A program made the translations under genes and the position numbers. Under the pieces are notes generated by a model, which worked only from the letters and a program-made list of their open reading frames with translations, did no database searches and was not told where the DNA came from. Shown piece by piece: positions 30,950 through 41,180 of a stretch of 64,000 nucleotides of DNA. How positions within the stretch are numbered: the stretch's first letter is position 1; the number at the start of each line of letters is the position of its first letter. Origin of the DNA: Lycocorax pyrrhopterus obiensis (taxonomy: Eukaryota; Chordata; Aves; Passeriformes; Paradisaeidae). The stretch is from contig JACSVZ010000016.1 in NCBI GenBank assembly GCA_014706295.1, positions 2,132,168 through 2,196,167 of the forward strand, written 5' to 3'.

Positions 30950-31200
30950 AACACGGCTCAAGAACACGACTTCAGAATGGCACATCCATGGTTAAAGCTC
31001 ACATCCAGGTACACGTTTGACCAACGACTTCAATTAATCACATTGAATAATAGCAGCACATTAGAAATGAGAGAGACCACTGAGAAGAAAATCTATAATC
31101 AGTGGGATCAGGAGGGAAACAGACTCTATCAAGCACTACAATGAGCATGGTTCAAAAGATGATTCGTAAAATTAAAATCCCGAATTCACCCAGTGACCTG
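30950..31200. promoter_or_regulatory. Candidate conserved block
   Basis: Unique AT-rich sequence flanked by CR1 fragments. Contains CTTCAATTAATCACATTGAATAATAGC (about 31027-31053), with homeodomain ATTA cores and a SOX-like CATTGAA, plus CAAAAGATGATTCG and AAAATTAAAATCC. No gene supported. Confidence 0.35.
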
Positions 31201-31814
31201 CCTCCTTTCAGCCCAAAGGAGGGAGTCACACTTCATTTTTGATATCTTTTCTATCTAAAGGATCGTTTTTCTGATCAGGTCAAAAAGCCCAACCCTACTG
31301 GCAGATGATGATTGGGACCTCTTTGGGGCAGTGTTGTGAATTCACTGTTTGAAAACAATCTTTGGCTCTGTAATGAATAGAAGTGGAGGGGAAAACTCTT
31401 GTACCACAGACTTGAGCAACGGAGTCTCCAAAATCAGCCATTTCCCTGCTTGGTCCATTGCTGGGTGAGCATGGCAGGGTCCACCCTTGTTGTACAACCA
31501 TCCCAGCAGGTCACAGGTTTTGGAATGGACTCTCTCCATTTTTTGGCTCTCACTGAAGGCTTCTCTTGAGCTCTGGCATCCTCAGGGTCACAAATCCACA
31601 GGTCAGGGCACCTCAGAGTTGACACCAACAGCTGCCCCACAAAACACCTTTTTGGACTCCCCCAGTGATTGGCCACTGCTCCTACAACGGAGCCTCGCAG
31701 AGACACCCAGCTGGATCCTTGTGGATGTGGAATTTGCTGCTAAGAGGGGTTGTCTCCAGCTGGGTGCTTCCCACCTCTCCGAGCAGCATCACAGGAGAAG
31801 CCTGCAGTGGATTC
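31201..31814. other. Unique non-coding DNA
   Basis: Single-copy sequence without a supported gene. The part from about 31684 may be a diverged upstream portion of the CR1 end at 31815. Confidence 0.4.
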
Positions 31815-31882
31815 CACTGGTGTTGGACTCGGTGATCACTGGGCATTCCTTCCAGCTCAGCATATTCCGTGATTCCACGGTT
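31815..31882 (+). mobile_element. CR1 LINE extreme 3' end
   Basis: CCACTGGTGTTGGACTCGGT, GATCACTGGGCATTCCTTCC, AGCTCAGCATATTCCGTGAT, the terminal CR1 motif GGACTCGATGATC...CTTCCAACTCAG...ATTC with several substitutions. Confidence 0.75.
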
Positions 31883-33109
31883 CTTCGGTGGCAGGTTCCT
31901 GCAGTGCTGGCCATTGGCTGGAAGACCGCAGTGCCAGGATTTGGGAAGCGCCACAGGCACAGCTGGCAAAGACTGAGTGCCAGGGCAGTCTCCCAGCTTA
32001 TACCTTTTCCTCCTGCCTTGGCATCAGGTGTGTTCATGTAAGTGCAGGAGAGAGAGATTAAAATGTGTCCTTTCAATAAAGACGTTATTTCCACCTCATT
32101 TAGATTTTCCTGTTCTTAATGTACTTCACCGTTCCAGTTCATTTTATCCAAGTGTTTTAAAAAGCTCTCCTCTTCTATTTCTCCCTGGTGAGGATGATTA
32201 AGATAGAACAGGAATAATCTGCATGTTTCCAAACTTTGCTGCCTGTCTGGAATTAAATCACAGCTGCAATGAGGAGAGGGAAGAGAGGAGCGGGGAGCTC
32301 AGTGCTCGGAGCCAGGAAAGAACAAAAAATCATGTCTGTGAATGACACAGGCAACAATTTCAATGCACAGCCCACACTTGGCCTTCAGGAGGTGACCACA
32401 GTCCAAATTACCTGGGAGACAGCTGGCAGTCTGTGCTGTGCCCTCACCTGTGATGCTGTTTATTCCCTGGAAATGCTATTGATGGCACAGAAATCAAGTC
32501 CCTGTCCATGCTGGAAATACCAGTGAAGAGCAAAACCCCGTCCTGTGACAGAAACAGGATTCCTTGTCAGCCCCCCCATTGCCTTTGGGAAACCCACCTC
32601 CCCACATTTTAGCTCCATGCAGTGTTTTATCTGACATTAGGGCAGTGCTGAGGGCATGGAGCAGGTGTGCAGAGCAGGAGGAACCGTGTCACTGGTGGAG
32701 GGGACATGCTTCTCCTGCTGGATCACACAGACATTGCGTGATTCATGTGTGAGGTGGAAAAGAGGAGAGAACCACTCAGCGCCCAGGACCTGCCAGCTCT
32801 GAGGATGGTGTCCAAGAAGCTCAGAAATGGAGAGTGAAGCCTCTCGCTCATCCCGCCATTGGATGGCAGCTCCCAGCTTGGATTTGTTACATGGTGAGGA
32901 ACAGCAGTTTAGCTTAGGACCAGCTGCCTCCAGCAGTCCATCCCCCAGTTTTGAACAGACTCCATGGAGCACTACAGCGCGGGGGTCATCAAACAGAGCT
33001 CCTGGCTGGATCCTAAAATCTCCTTGGCTTTTCACAGACCATTTTTACCTGAAAATCCAATGCTGCAGGAAAAGCATTTCCTTGCTTGGCTTAAACAATA
33101 AGAAGCTGT
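31883..33109. other. Unique non-coding DNA, one AT-rich patch
   Basis: The stretch 32055-32235 is AT-rich with CAATAAAGACG, ACCTCATTTAG and AGGATGATTAAGATAG (a GATA-type word) and could be a small regulatory block. Elsewhere nothing is supported. Confidence 0.4.
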
Positions 33110-33268
33110 GGCTGCCCCATCTCTGGAAGTGCCCAAGGCCAGGTTGGACAGGGCTCGGAGCAACCTGGTCTAGTGGAAGCTGTCCCTGCCCATGGCAGAG
33201 GGTGGGATGGGATGGGCTTTAAGGTACCTTCCAACCCGAAGCATTCCATGATTCTGTTCTATGACTCT
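33110..33268 (+). mobile_element. CR1 LINE 3' fragment
   Basis: GTGGCTGCCCCATCTCTGGA, CCAAGGCCAGGTTGGACAGG, GGAGCAACCTGGTCTAGTGG, CCCTGCCCATGGCAGAGGG, then ACCTTCCAACCCGAAGCATT and CCATGATTCTGTTCTATGAC, with clear ATTCTATG-type tail octamers. Confidence 0.92.
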
Positions 33269-33464
33269 AGCACTGTTGGAACTGGGGAAGCGCACACTGC
33301 AGCGGTGGTGCTCAATGCTGTGACGGTTAAAACCATCCCCTTTTCCTGTTGGACAGTTCATCCTCCTCAGGCAGAGGTAAGAGATGCCCCCTGTTCCTCA
33401 GCACCGCTTGTGGTGCAGATGTGCTGTCTGCAGCCAGTCAGAGCATTGCCTTAGCAAAGCCCAT

Positions 33465-33860
33465 TTCATTTAATGACTGTTTTCATATCACTGCCTGGTA
33501 CTTATTTACTTCCCAGAGCATGCTGGAGGTCGTAATGAAAAACGACCCAACCTCAGCACAGAGACTGCCCCATACTTAAGACGATTAAGATAAAGTCCCA
33601 CGTAAGTGGCCCTAATAAAAGGAATTTATCACGAGACATGGAGAGGAAGGTATCTTTATTCACGAGGTGAATAGCACTAAGGGTTGTCAGTGCAGATTCT
33701 CAGTTCAGGAAATTATCATTCATTCTCCAAATTACTGACTGCACAAAAATTACTAAATGGTGCGTTATCACTGCCTCTCAGCACGAGGATGTCTTTGTTG
33801 TACGTTTGATTACAAATGGCTCGCCCCGTGATTATCGTCAATAAATCACAGGTAAGCAGA
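33465..33860. promoter_or_regulatory. Strong candidate conserved non-coding block
   Basis: Nearly 400 bp of CR1-free, low-CpG sequence dense in developmental factor cores: CATTTAATGACTG, GTAATGAAAAACG, GACGATTAAGATAAAG, AGGAAATTATCATTCATTC, CAAATTACTGACTG, CTTTGTT (33793-33799, SOX), TTTGATTACAAATGG and CAATAAATCACAG. The even texture across 400 bp is what deeply conserved enhancers look like. No frame has a domain. Conservation and function are inferred. Confidence 0.45.
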
Positions 33861-35334
33861 GCACATGCCATGGGGAGGCTTGGCTGGGAGGCTTCCGGAG
33901 CTGCCGTGAAAGGAAAGACAAAAGCCCCCGCTGGTGAGGAGCTCTGGTCTTTTGGGTTGGTAATAACTCACTCCTCGTGTTGTTTATGCACAAGGACAGC
34001 CGTGGCCTCACATGGTCATGGCGAGAATTCATAGACATGGAAAATGCATTTCCTTACCTCTCCATAAATCCATGCAAGGCAGAGATACCTGGGTGTCTCT
34101 TTTTTTTCCCTTCTGCATCCTGCCAAGAGCATGGGAGACATGGCAGGTACCAAATGGCAGCCCAGGATAATGAGTGAGGAGAAGCTAAGTGATACCTCCA
34201 CAGCTCTGCAGCAACTTTGCTAAACATGGTGCCCCAATGGCTCAAAGGTACGAGACAAGCCAGGACATTTTGGGGGGTCACGCCCACCTGTGAGGAGCCT
34301 TTGGGCTCTTCCTCCTCCCAAGATCTTTCAGCGATTCTTGTCTGGATTTAGGATATGCCTGTTGATTTCTTCTGAAGAAAATGTGAGTTTTTTGTTGTGG
34401 AAATATATCCCTGTATCCACAGAGCCATCAGTAATAGGAGGAAGAGTGGAACCCTACAAGATGGAAGGACTTGATCTGCATCCTGGCTATCCCAATATGC
34501 TTTAGGGGAGCTACAAGGAAGCATCACAACTCAGAGCAGAAGATCTGTTTATTTTTCTCCTCTTGAGACCACAGAAGGATCTTAGTCAGGTTAGTGATAC
34601 CTTGCAAAGAGCAGCTTGCATTTATTCAAGAAGAAAATAATGGAAACAATAATGACATCTTTCCATGCATCCTCAAATAAATTTGGACAGTGGATGGAAC
34701 TTATTTTCCCAGGTAACACAGGATGGCCTTCATAATTGTGCTCGTTGGTCCTGCCCTAGTGCAAACCCCTTTATTGTTACTTGTCAGTGAAGAAAACCCC
34801 AAACTCCTCAGAAGTTAAGGACAAAATCCTTAGCTCATCTCCTGTGTCAGAAGAGATTCTTGAACTTGGAAGACTTGATTCAACCACAGAACTCGAAGGT
34901 GACCTATACCAAAGCTCATCCTTGCTCCACACTTGACGCACTTCTCTGTTAAGTTGCCTCCTACAGCATTTCTGAGGGGGAAAATCCGCAAAGTTGGACA
35001 GAAGCTTTTCCAGGAAGGCTGTGTCAGAGTAGGAAGGACTATATGAGGAGCCAAGGCAATCCTGAAACAACTGGTGGTTTGTTGTGCATCTCTTTCTGGA
35101 GGCAGATGTTCATTCTGGTGGAGTGTTTGTTGTCCAGTGAAACAAACCCAGTTTCAACTATGAAATCTCTGAAGAATTCCCCAGCAGCACAATGCTATTT
35201 TTTTTCCCCTCATCAGTGTCTTCCCTCCTGTCCTTTCTTTGGGTGGTAAGAAAAGCGGGGGGCGTTTGCAAAGCCTCTCACAGAGCTCAGGCTTGGGTGC
35301 GGTGACACATGGGCAGAGATTTAGATCCCTATCT
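33861..35334. other. Unique non-coding DNA
   Basis: Single-copy sequence with no supported gene, CR1 fragment or tandem array. The minus-strand frame at 34777-35070 has no recognisable domain. Confidence 0.45.
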
Positions 35335-35445
35335 GAGCTTGTGGCTCCAGCGATTACACTGCATTAAGGCTCTGGCGGTGTTGACAAACACTGCTCCAAT
35401 TAGGAATTAGCTTGGCACGGCATCTGATAGCCCTGCTCACCGCTG
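35335..35445. promoter_or_regulatory. Small candidate conserved block
   Basis: CAGCGATTACACTGCATTAAGG and CTCCAATTAGGAATTAGCTTGG: three homeodomain-type ATTA/ATTAG cores in 60 bp in otherwise ordinary sequence. Weak evidence. Confidence 0.3.
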
Positions 35446-35699
35446 ACCTCCTAAATGGACAGCCCTGCCCTCCCCCTCGCTCCTTCAGCAGCGAGCAGGA
35501 AACAAAACCCGAGACCTCTTTCCACCATCCTTTCACCTCCTTTTTTCCCCTTAATTGATGTGTTTCCGTTGAAAACCCTGAATGTTGCCTGAATATTAAT
35601 GGTGGTTATCGTGCTCCAGAAATGCCTCCCTGCCACATCCAGTCCAGCAGTACCTGATACCACAGGTGACGATCCAACCATGTGTGTTTTCTTTCAGTA

Positions 35700-35815
35700 T
35701 TCACAGAATCCCGGAATTTTTGGGGTTGGAAGGGGCTTTAAAGATTATCTCACTCTGAGCCCTCTGCCATGGGCAGGGATACCTTCCACCAGAGCAGGTT
35801 GCTTGTATTATTGGA
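35700..35815 (-). mobile_element. CR1 LINE 3' fragment
   Basis: CACAGAATCCCGGAATTTTT, GGGGTTGGAAGGGGCTTTAA and CCATGGGCAGGGATACCTTC, CCAGAGCAGGTTGCT: reversed CR1 3' end, 5'-truncated after about 110 bp. Confidence 0.88.
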
Positions 35816-37369
35816 GTCCTGTTCATCAAATAGCAAAGAAAGTGTCTTTATTTCTGGAAGTCAGTGTCCATCTAAAGCTCCAGACCTCCAAGGTCTTCCA
35901 AACCCACCTCGGGTGCCATGGGATATTAACACGAAAACACACGGCTGTGACCAGGACAACTGGAACCAGCAGGAAGTGTCCCATCCAAACTTCCCAAGGG
36001 GACATGAAGAAGGTGAGACACACCAACAGTCATGGCAAATTTGGGTCAGAGAAGGGGAGTGAAGCGGAGGTGCCTCCTGCAAGGCTTTCTGGAGCTGGAG
36101 TGAGGGACCCCAACCAGAGGAGAACAAACAGGAGCAGAACACAATTGACGTACTGTGGATAGAAGTAGATGTTTAAAAGGAACAGAAATGCAGACAGGAC
36201 AGGGGCTGGGCAGGGTCACAGCAAGGCCATTTGGGGACTGTTGGGGTGGTTTGTGCAGAAATGGCTGGAGCACCTTCTCAGGTGTGGAGGAGACTGGAGA
36301 GCCGGAATGCCTGTTCTGGGTGAAGTTGAGCACGGAGGAATTACAGGACGGGGACTGTCTTCTACTCTGCTTTTCGCCATGACTGGTACATAAGATCCCC
36401 CCCGAAGGATCTCACCACTGCCCTCGGCCATGTAACACGGACCAAGGTGCTGGGTCACTGCTCTTCCCTTCCTTGGTGTTCCAGACAAATTGATCAGAGC
36501 TGCCATCTGAGTGATCCCAGACCACACACAGCTTCCAGGGATCCCTGTGCTGACATGGGACTCCCACCAAGCATTCCCACTACACTACCAGTATTTTATT
36601 TTGTGTTTTTCAAGATCCTTGTCTGCCATGACTGTCTCACTTCAGCCTCCTCTTGCAACATGTACAGCTCATCCACATGAAACGACAAGGAAAAGGCAAC
36701 CAGGAATTATTCAAAGATTTATCCAGTCTTGATCTGGGCACACAGGGATTCATCTTGTGTAACTCACGTGACATAGATACCAAATTTAGGCAGATGAATT
36801 CTGTTTCCAGGCTAATTTTCATGACCAATACCATGAGAGCAGCTTTTGCTATTAGAGAGACCATCATCTTTAACTATTTCCAAAAATGGTAGCAACAGCA
36901 GCATCCCAGAGTGCCCAGGGAACAGAGAGCAATTCCCAGTTCCCACAGACAAACATGGGAGCGTGTGGACACGGGACCACCCATCAGAGCCTTTCCAAGT
37001 CCTCTTTCGGAGGAAGAGATGCCAGGAAGAAAACATCTGCTGTGTCTTGATGTGAGATGAGTGAGTTGGGCTGTGCCTGCACAGGGCACTCCCACCTTGG
37101 GTGGCCAAGCTAGTTTTGGTTGGTTTTGGAGTCAAGCCTTGCTTGATGCCAGTGTTGTATCAATAAGGTCCTGTCCCAACATCCCTGACTGGCAACGGGA
37201 TCGCACGGATGCCGATAGACGACAGCCACAAACCAGGCATTCCATGGGTACCTCCCTCCCCTCCTCAGCGGAGCAGGAGGGGTTTGTGCTCATTTCTTGC
37301 TCCAGCTCACGTGTTTCCATTAGAGTGGGGAGGGCTGGGGGGGCTGTTGTGGTTCCCTTCTCCGCGGCA
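35816..37369. other. Unique non-coding DNA
   Basis: No supported exon or repeat. Mixed composition with short frames only. Confidence 0.45.
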
Positions 37370-37700
37370 CTGGAAATTGATAAGGTTCATATGCATACAA
37401 AAGGCTGAATGGAGAGGCGGGAGGGTGAGCGGGGTCGTACACCCAGATGGATTTTTTAATTCCGGGGGAAAATAACACCACGCTCTCAAGTGATAACTGA
37501 GCCTTTCTTCCCAACTCGGACCAAAATATGATTTTTCATCTGCGCATTGGAGGAGAGGAAAATTATACAGAATTTCATTCTGCAGAATAATAAAGCTTCA
37601 TGCTGAATAAAGCTCCCATAAGCCAGTGTAATTACTGAAGGGCAGGAAATACACTTTCAGTTTATATCTAATCACAATGCCATATTGTGTGCTGTGAAAA
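37370..37700. promoter_or_regulatory. Candidate conserved non-coding block
   Basis: AT-rich CR1-free stretch with CAAAATATGATTTTTC, GGAAAATTATACAG, ATTCTGCAGAATAATAAAGC (containing the palindrome ATTCTGCAGAAT), GTGTAATTACTGAAG and ATCTAATCACAATGCC (SOX-type CAATG). No coding signal. Enhancer role inferred. Confidence 0.38.
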
Positions 37701-39329
37701 GGACTTCTGGAGGCCGGAGTGTTGCTGGAATGTGAGCAGACCCTGAAGACTTTCTTCTTGGCAGGACTTTTTTGGCTGGGAAAAAAAAAGGGAAGATGAC
37801 TGGCTGGAGTCACTGAAGAGGACACAAAAACACCACTTGAGAAGGAGTCTGAAGGCCTTTTTTGGGGGATTCAGACTCGACCCTGGCAGCTCTTTGACCT
37901 CAATTTGGGACTTTGATGCTGTGGCCTGGCAGGAGCACTTGGATGGTTTGGGGTTGGATGCTGCTCCATCCCGATGGATCACAGACCACGAGCCGCGGTT
38001 TGTCCATAACAGTAATAGCCTTAGGGTAACAGAAAATGTGGGACCACTGCAATCTGGGATTTCTTCCTTCCTCTTTCATCCTCATGGTGGATCACAGGCA
38101 CAAAAGCCTCTGTGTAGACCACCAGAAGTTGAAACACCCTCGAACTGGTCAAGGTTGTGGCAGGGCTGCTCAGGGGAAAGTGCTGCTCAACACATTTGAG
38201 AAACTGGTTAAAACCAGGGATTGGTGGAAGCAGAGTGGGAAATGCCAAGTGAGGTTTGGGACAGGCTTGGGAGGTTTGTGTTCATTGAGGGGAAAAGCAG
38301 AGAAGAGCGTAGCAAGAGGAAAGATTTCTTTGTGCAGTGAGAAAGAGTTCTTTGTGCAGAGGGTGACAAAACCCCCTCAGCACAGCTTGAAACATTGCTC
38401 CTGTGCCAGTAAATACAGAGCATAAACCTGCTCCCAGCATGTGTTTTATTCCAAGGTCCTTACACTAAATCCCCCGTGGCACCTTGTGGGAGGCGGCTGC
38501 AGAGGGTGTGAAGTGCTGTGGGATGGAAGGTCCCCAAAGACTGGGACACCTCTCTGGGCTGGGGGGAAGGTGGCAACCCATGACAGGGATGTGAAAAAAA
38601 TCATCCACACTCCCTCCACCTCAAGTTTTAACCTTACTGGAAAGAGGGGGAAAAAGCAAAGCTTTTTCAACTACAAAAAAATCCTCCCAGGTACCACCTC
38701 CAGCTCCTCTGTTCTGTGTTCAGATTAATTTGTTTGAAGTTGGTGAACATGGAGTGGAGAGGGCAAAGCTGGCAGAGGGAAAGCAGCTTTCCTGGCTGGA
38801 GAGTCCAGCTCCCACCTCGACCATAGCAGCTCTGGAGAACTCCAATGGAAAGGTGTCTGTCTCCCTGCTGCTGAGAAAAGCTCCATGGCTTAGGCGGGGT
38901 TTCTGGTAGCCCTGTCTCAACAGGGCAGTTTTGTATCCCTGTTTCAGAGGCTGCTGTTGGCTCCATGCAACCTCCCACAAGATTGTTACGGGTGACTCAG
39001 GCTCGGCCAGGGCTCCCAGCTGCAGTGCTGCACATGGAGGTGCATCTCCCTCGTCAGATACAGGCAGAGTGGGTTACACTCCACAGCCTCCCTGCTTTGT
39101 TGCTACCAATACATCTGCAATTTCAAAATACACCACTTCATGCTCTTTTCATTTGCTCTGCACCGACAGTGTCTTTTGGCCTTTCCATTTGTCTCTAGAA
39201 GGAAGAATTTGTGTTTTTTATCCAATAGTTCAACCAAGAGATGTCAAGAATCTTCCTTAACTCCTCTTTGCTCCCCTGCCCATTCTTCCCTGTGGATGGG
39301 GCAACCTTTTCCATGCAGAGAACTCCCCA
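37701..39329. other. Unique non-coding DNA
   Basis: Single-copy sequence with no supported gene. Some GGTTTGGGGTTGGATG-type words resemble CR1 but do not extend into an alignment. Confidence 0.45.
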
Positions 39330-39690
39330 GGTGAAATCTTGCCCGTGACACCACTGCAGTGCCACTGGTCTGAACTGGGAATGCTCCACCTGAAGGACGC
39401 TGAGACTCCTGCTTTTCCATAGTGCAACTCCCTGGTGGCTCATAGCCATTCTCTGGTTAACTAATACACTCACATCTCTCTGCTCCTCTCTCGTTTCCAA
39501 CTGATGAGCTCCCAGTTTAGAGCAGAATTTCTTGTTAATCCCCAAGTGCATGACCTTGCATTTAGTAGTCTTAAATTTCATCCCATTTCCTTTACTCTCG
39601 TCTCCAAGATTATGCAGTTCTCCATGTATGGTATTGTGATCCTCCTTTACTTTGCTGACGGCTCCTAAATTTATGAGGACTAGAAAATTG
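39330..39690 (-). mobile_element. CR1-type reverse transcriptase remnant
   Basis: Minus-strand translation contains MKFKTTKCKVMHLG (codons from 39581 downward), then KLGAHQLETREEQRDVSVLV and NQRMAMSHQ. This follows the order of the C-terminal part of CR1-family ORF2 reverse transcriptase (MKFN-KCKVLHLG, then a KLG--LE---EKDLGVLVD block, then a MS-Q block). Flanking frame has no further LINE homology I can see, and the conserved catalytic part is absent. It is a decayed pseudogene fragment, not a gene. No CR1 3' tail is attached. Confidence 0.8.
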
Positions 39691-40795
39691 ACAGGAAACT
39701 TAAGGCCAGGCCTGGCTGCCGGTTCACCTTGGATGGGAAGGGTGGGTGGGGGTGAAATCCTGCAGCTACACGGGGGTGCCAATGCATTCATGGGTTCAGG
39801 GAACAACAAGGAAAGCGGGAAGCAGCTGCCTGGCCCTGAAACTGAGCACTTCATACAAAATCCCCCAGCACAGGATATGTCAGACAGGGAAAAAGCTTCT
39901 CTGAGCAGACAAACCTCTTTGTTTTCTCTTCCACCAGGAGACGGTCGGGTTGGCTCCTTGGTGATCCAACACCAGTGGCCTGGTGACATGCACGGGAGCT
40001 GGGATGGGAGGCTGGCAGGGTGCTGGGAGGGCTGGGCAGCACCTGAACAAGGCAGATGGAATGGGAGAAGCCTGCAGGGATTTCCCATCCATGGTTTTCC
40101 ATGGTGCAATGGAATAACTCCCTGCCAAAGGGCTGGATCCCCTGCTTGGGAGGAGACTGTGCTGCCTTGACTGCTACAACTCCATCAAGTTCCCGATGCC
40201 GAGGGTCCCTCATCTGCCAAAAGGATGGTTTGGTGTTTAACACTGCTTTACAAATCCACCCAAAACATTCTGCACGCCCTAACTCACATCTAAAGTTAAA
40301 AGAAGGGAGTCAGGGCTAAAATCCAGGAAGGTGTTGGAGATGCTGGTAGGACCCCAACTGTCTGGACTTGTCTCTAGCCCAGCTCCCACCTGCCTGCCTG
40401 CTTAAAGCTGGGCTTTGTTCCCTTCCCTGCGTTCACTCACAGAAGAGGAGCACCACCACCTCTCCTGTTTCACAGCCACACACACATTTCTGGACAAATG
40501 AGAACTGTGTGGGACACTTCTCTCCAAACTCCTCAGCAACGGGAGACCTCCTGGCCCAGGGACTCCTGCAGCTGCACCCCCTCAGAGACCCCATTTGCCT
40601 CTGGAAAATCCCCTGTCTGCACGGAGTTAGCTTCTAACCTCTCTCCATTTCAGCAGGCAGTGCAACTGGTTTGCACTAAGCATCCATCCGAGGGGATTCA
40701 GCCCTCCCAATCAGCACAACTAAAGCATGAAATGAGGACACAGCCCGAGAGCGTGAGCAGGGGGGACTGTGCCGCCTCTCCCGCATCACCGAAAA
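39691..40795. other. Unique non-coding DNA
   Basis: No supported gene. The open frame that runs left into the LINE remnant has no recognisable domain in this part. Confidence 0.45.
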
Positions 40796-40826
40796 AAAAT
40801 AAAAAATAAAAAATAAAAATAAAACA
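40796..40826. repeat. (AAAAAT)n A-rich microsatellite
   Basis: About 30 bp of AAAAAT/AAAAAAT units. No adjoining retroelement was recognised. Confidence 0.8.
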
Positions 40827-40949
40827 GGGAAGAAAGCAGAGCCTTTGCATTATTCTGTGCTCCATCCGGAGCGCAAATGCTCTATTTTTACACACCTTCC
40901 CATCTCCCCTGAGCCCCGTCCCCTCCTCCTCCGCCCGCGCAGGCAAAGT

Positions 40950-41180
40950 TCTTGAATCAGCAGATTCTGAGCTTGGGAGCGGTAAAGAGCTATTGAGGGA
41001 CGGACTCTGATAGCATTACAACCATCCATGGAGCCATTTTCTGTGGCGAATCGCTGAGTTCTACCTGGTTATCTCCTGCCTTGCACATCACTTCCGAATG
41101 ACATGCTCTCAGTCTGGGCAAAAAATGAGAGGTTTTTTTTTAAGAGCTGGGATTTCAATAATATGTGACGAAAGGATGAG
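40950..41180. promoter_or_regulatory. Candidate conserved non-coding block
   Basis: Unique block with TTCTTGAATCAGCAGATTCTGAGC (imperfect inverted repeat GAATC/GATTC), CTCTGATAGCATTACAACC, GGTTATCTCC (a GATA-type word) and TTTCAATAATATGTG. Low CpG and no repeats. Enhancer-like texture only. Confidence 0.35.

Noticed and set aside
37880..37980. Possible additional CR1 end (GGTTTGGGGTTGGATGCTGC)
   Set aside because: Similarity is limited to one short word, without the flanking conserved CR1 blocks.
39195..40109. 304-residue minus-strand frame as a host gene
   Set aside because: Its only recognisable part is a decayed CR1 reverse transcriptase segment; the rest has no homology or splice support.
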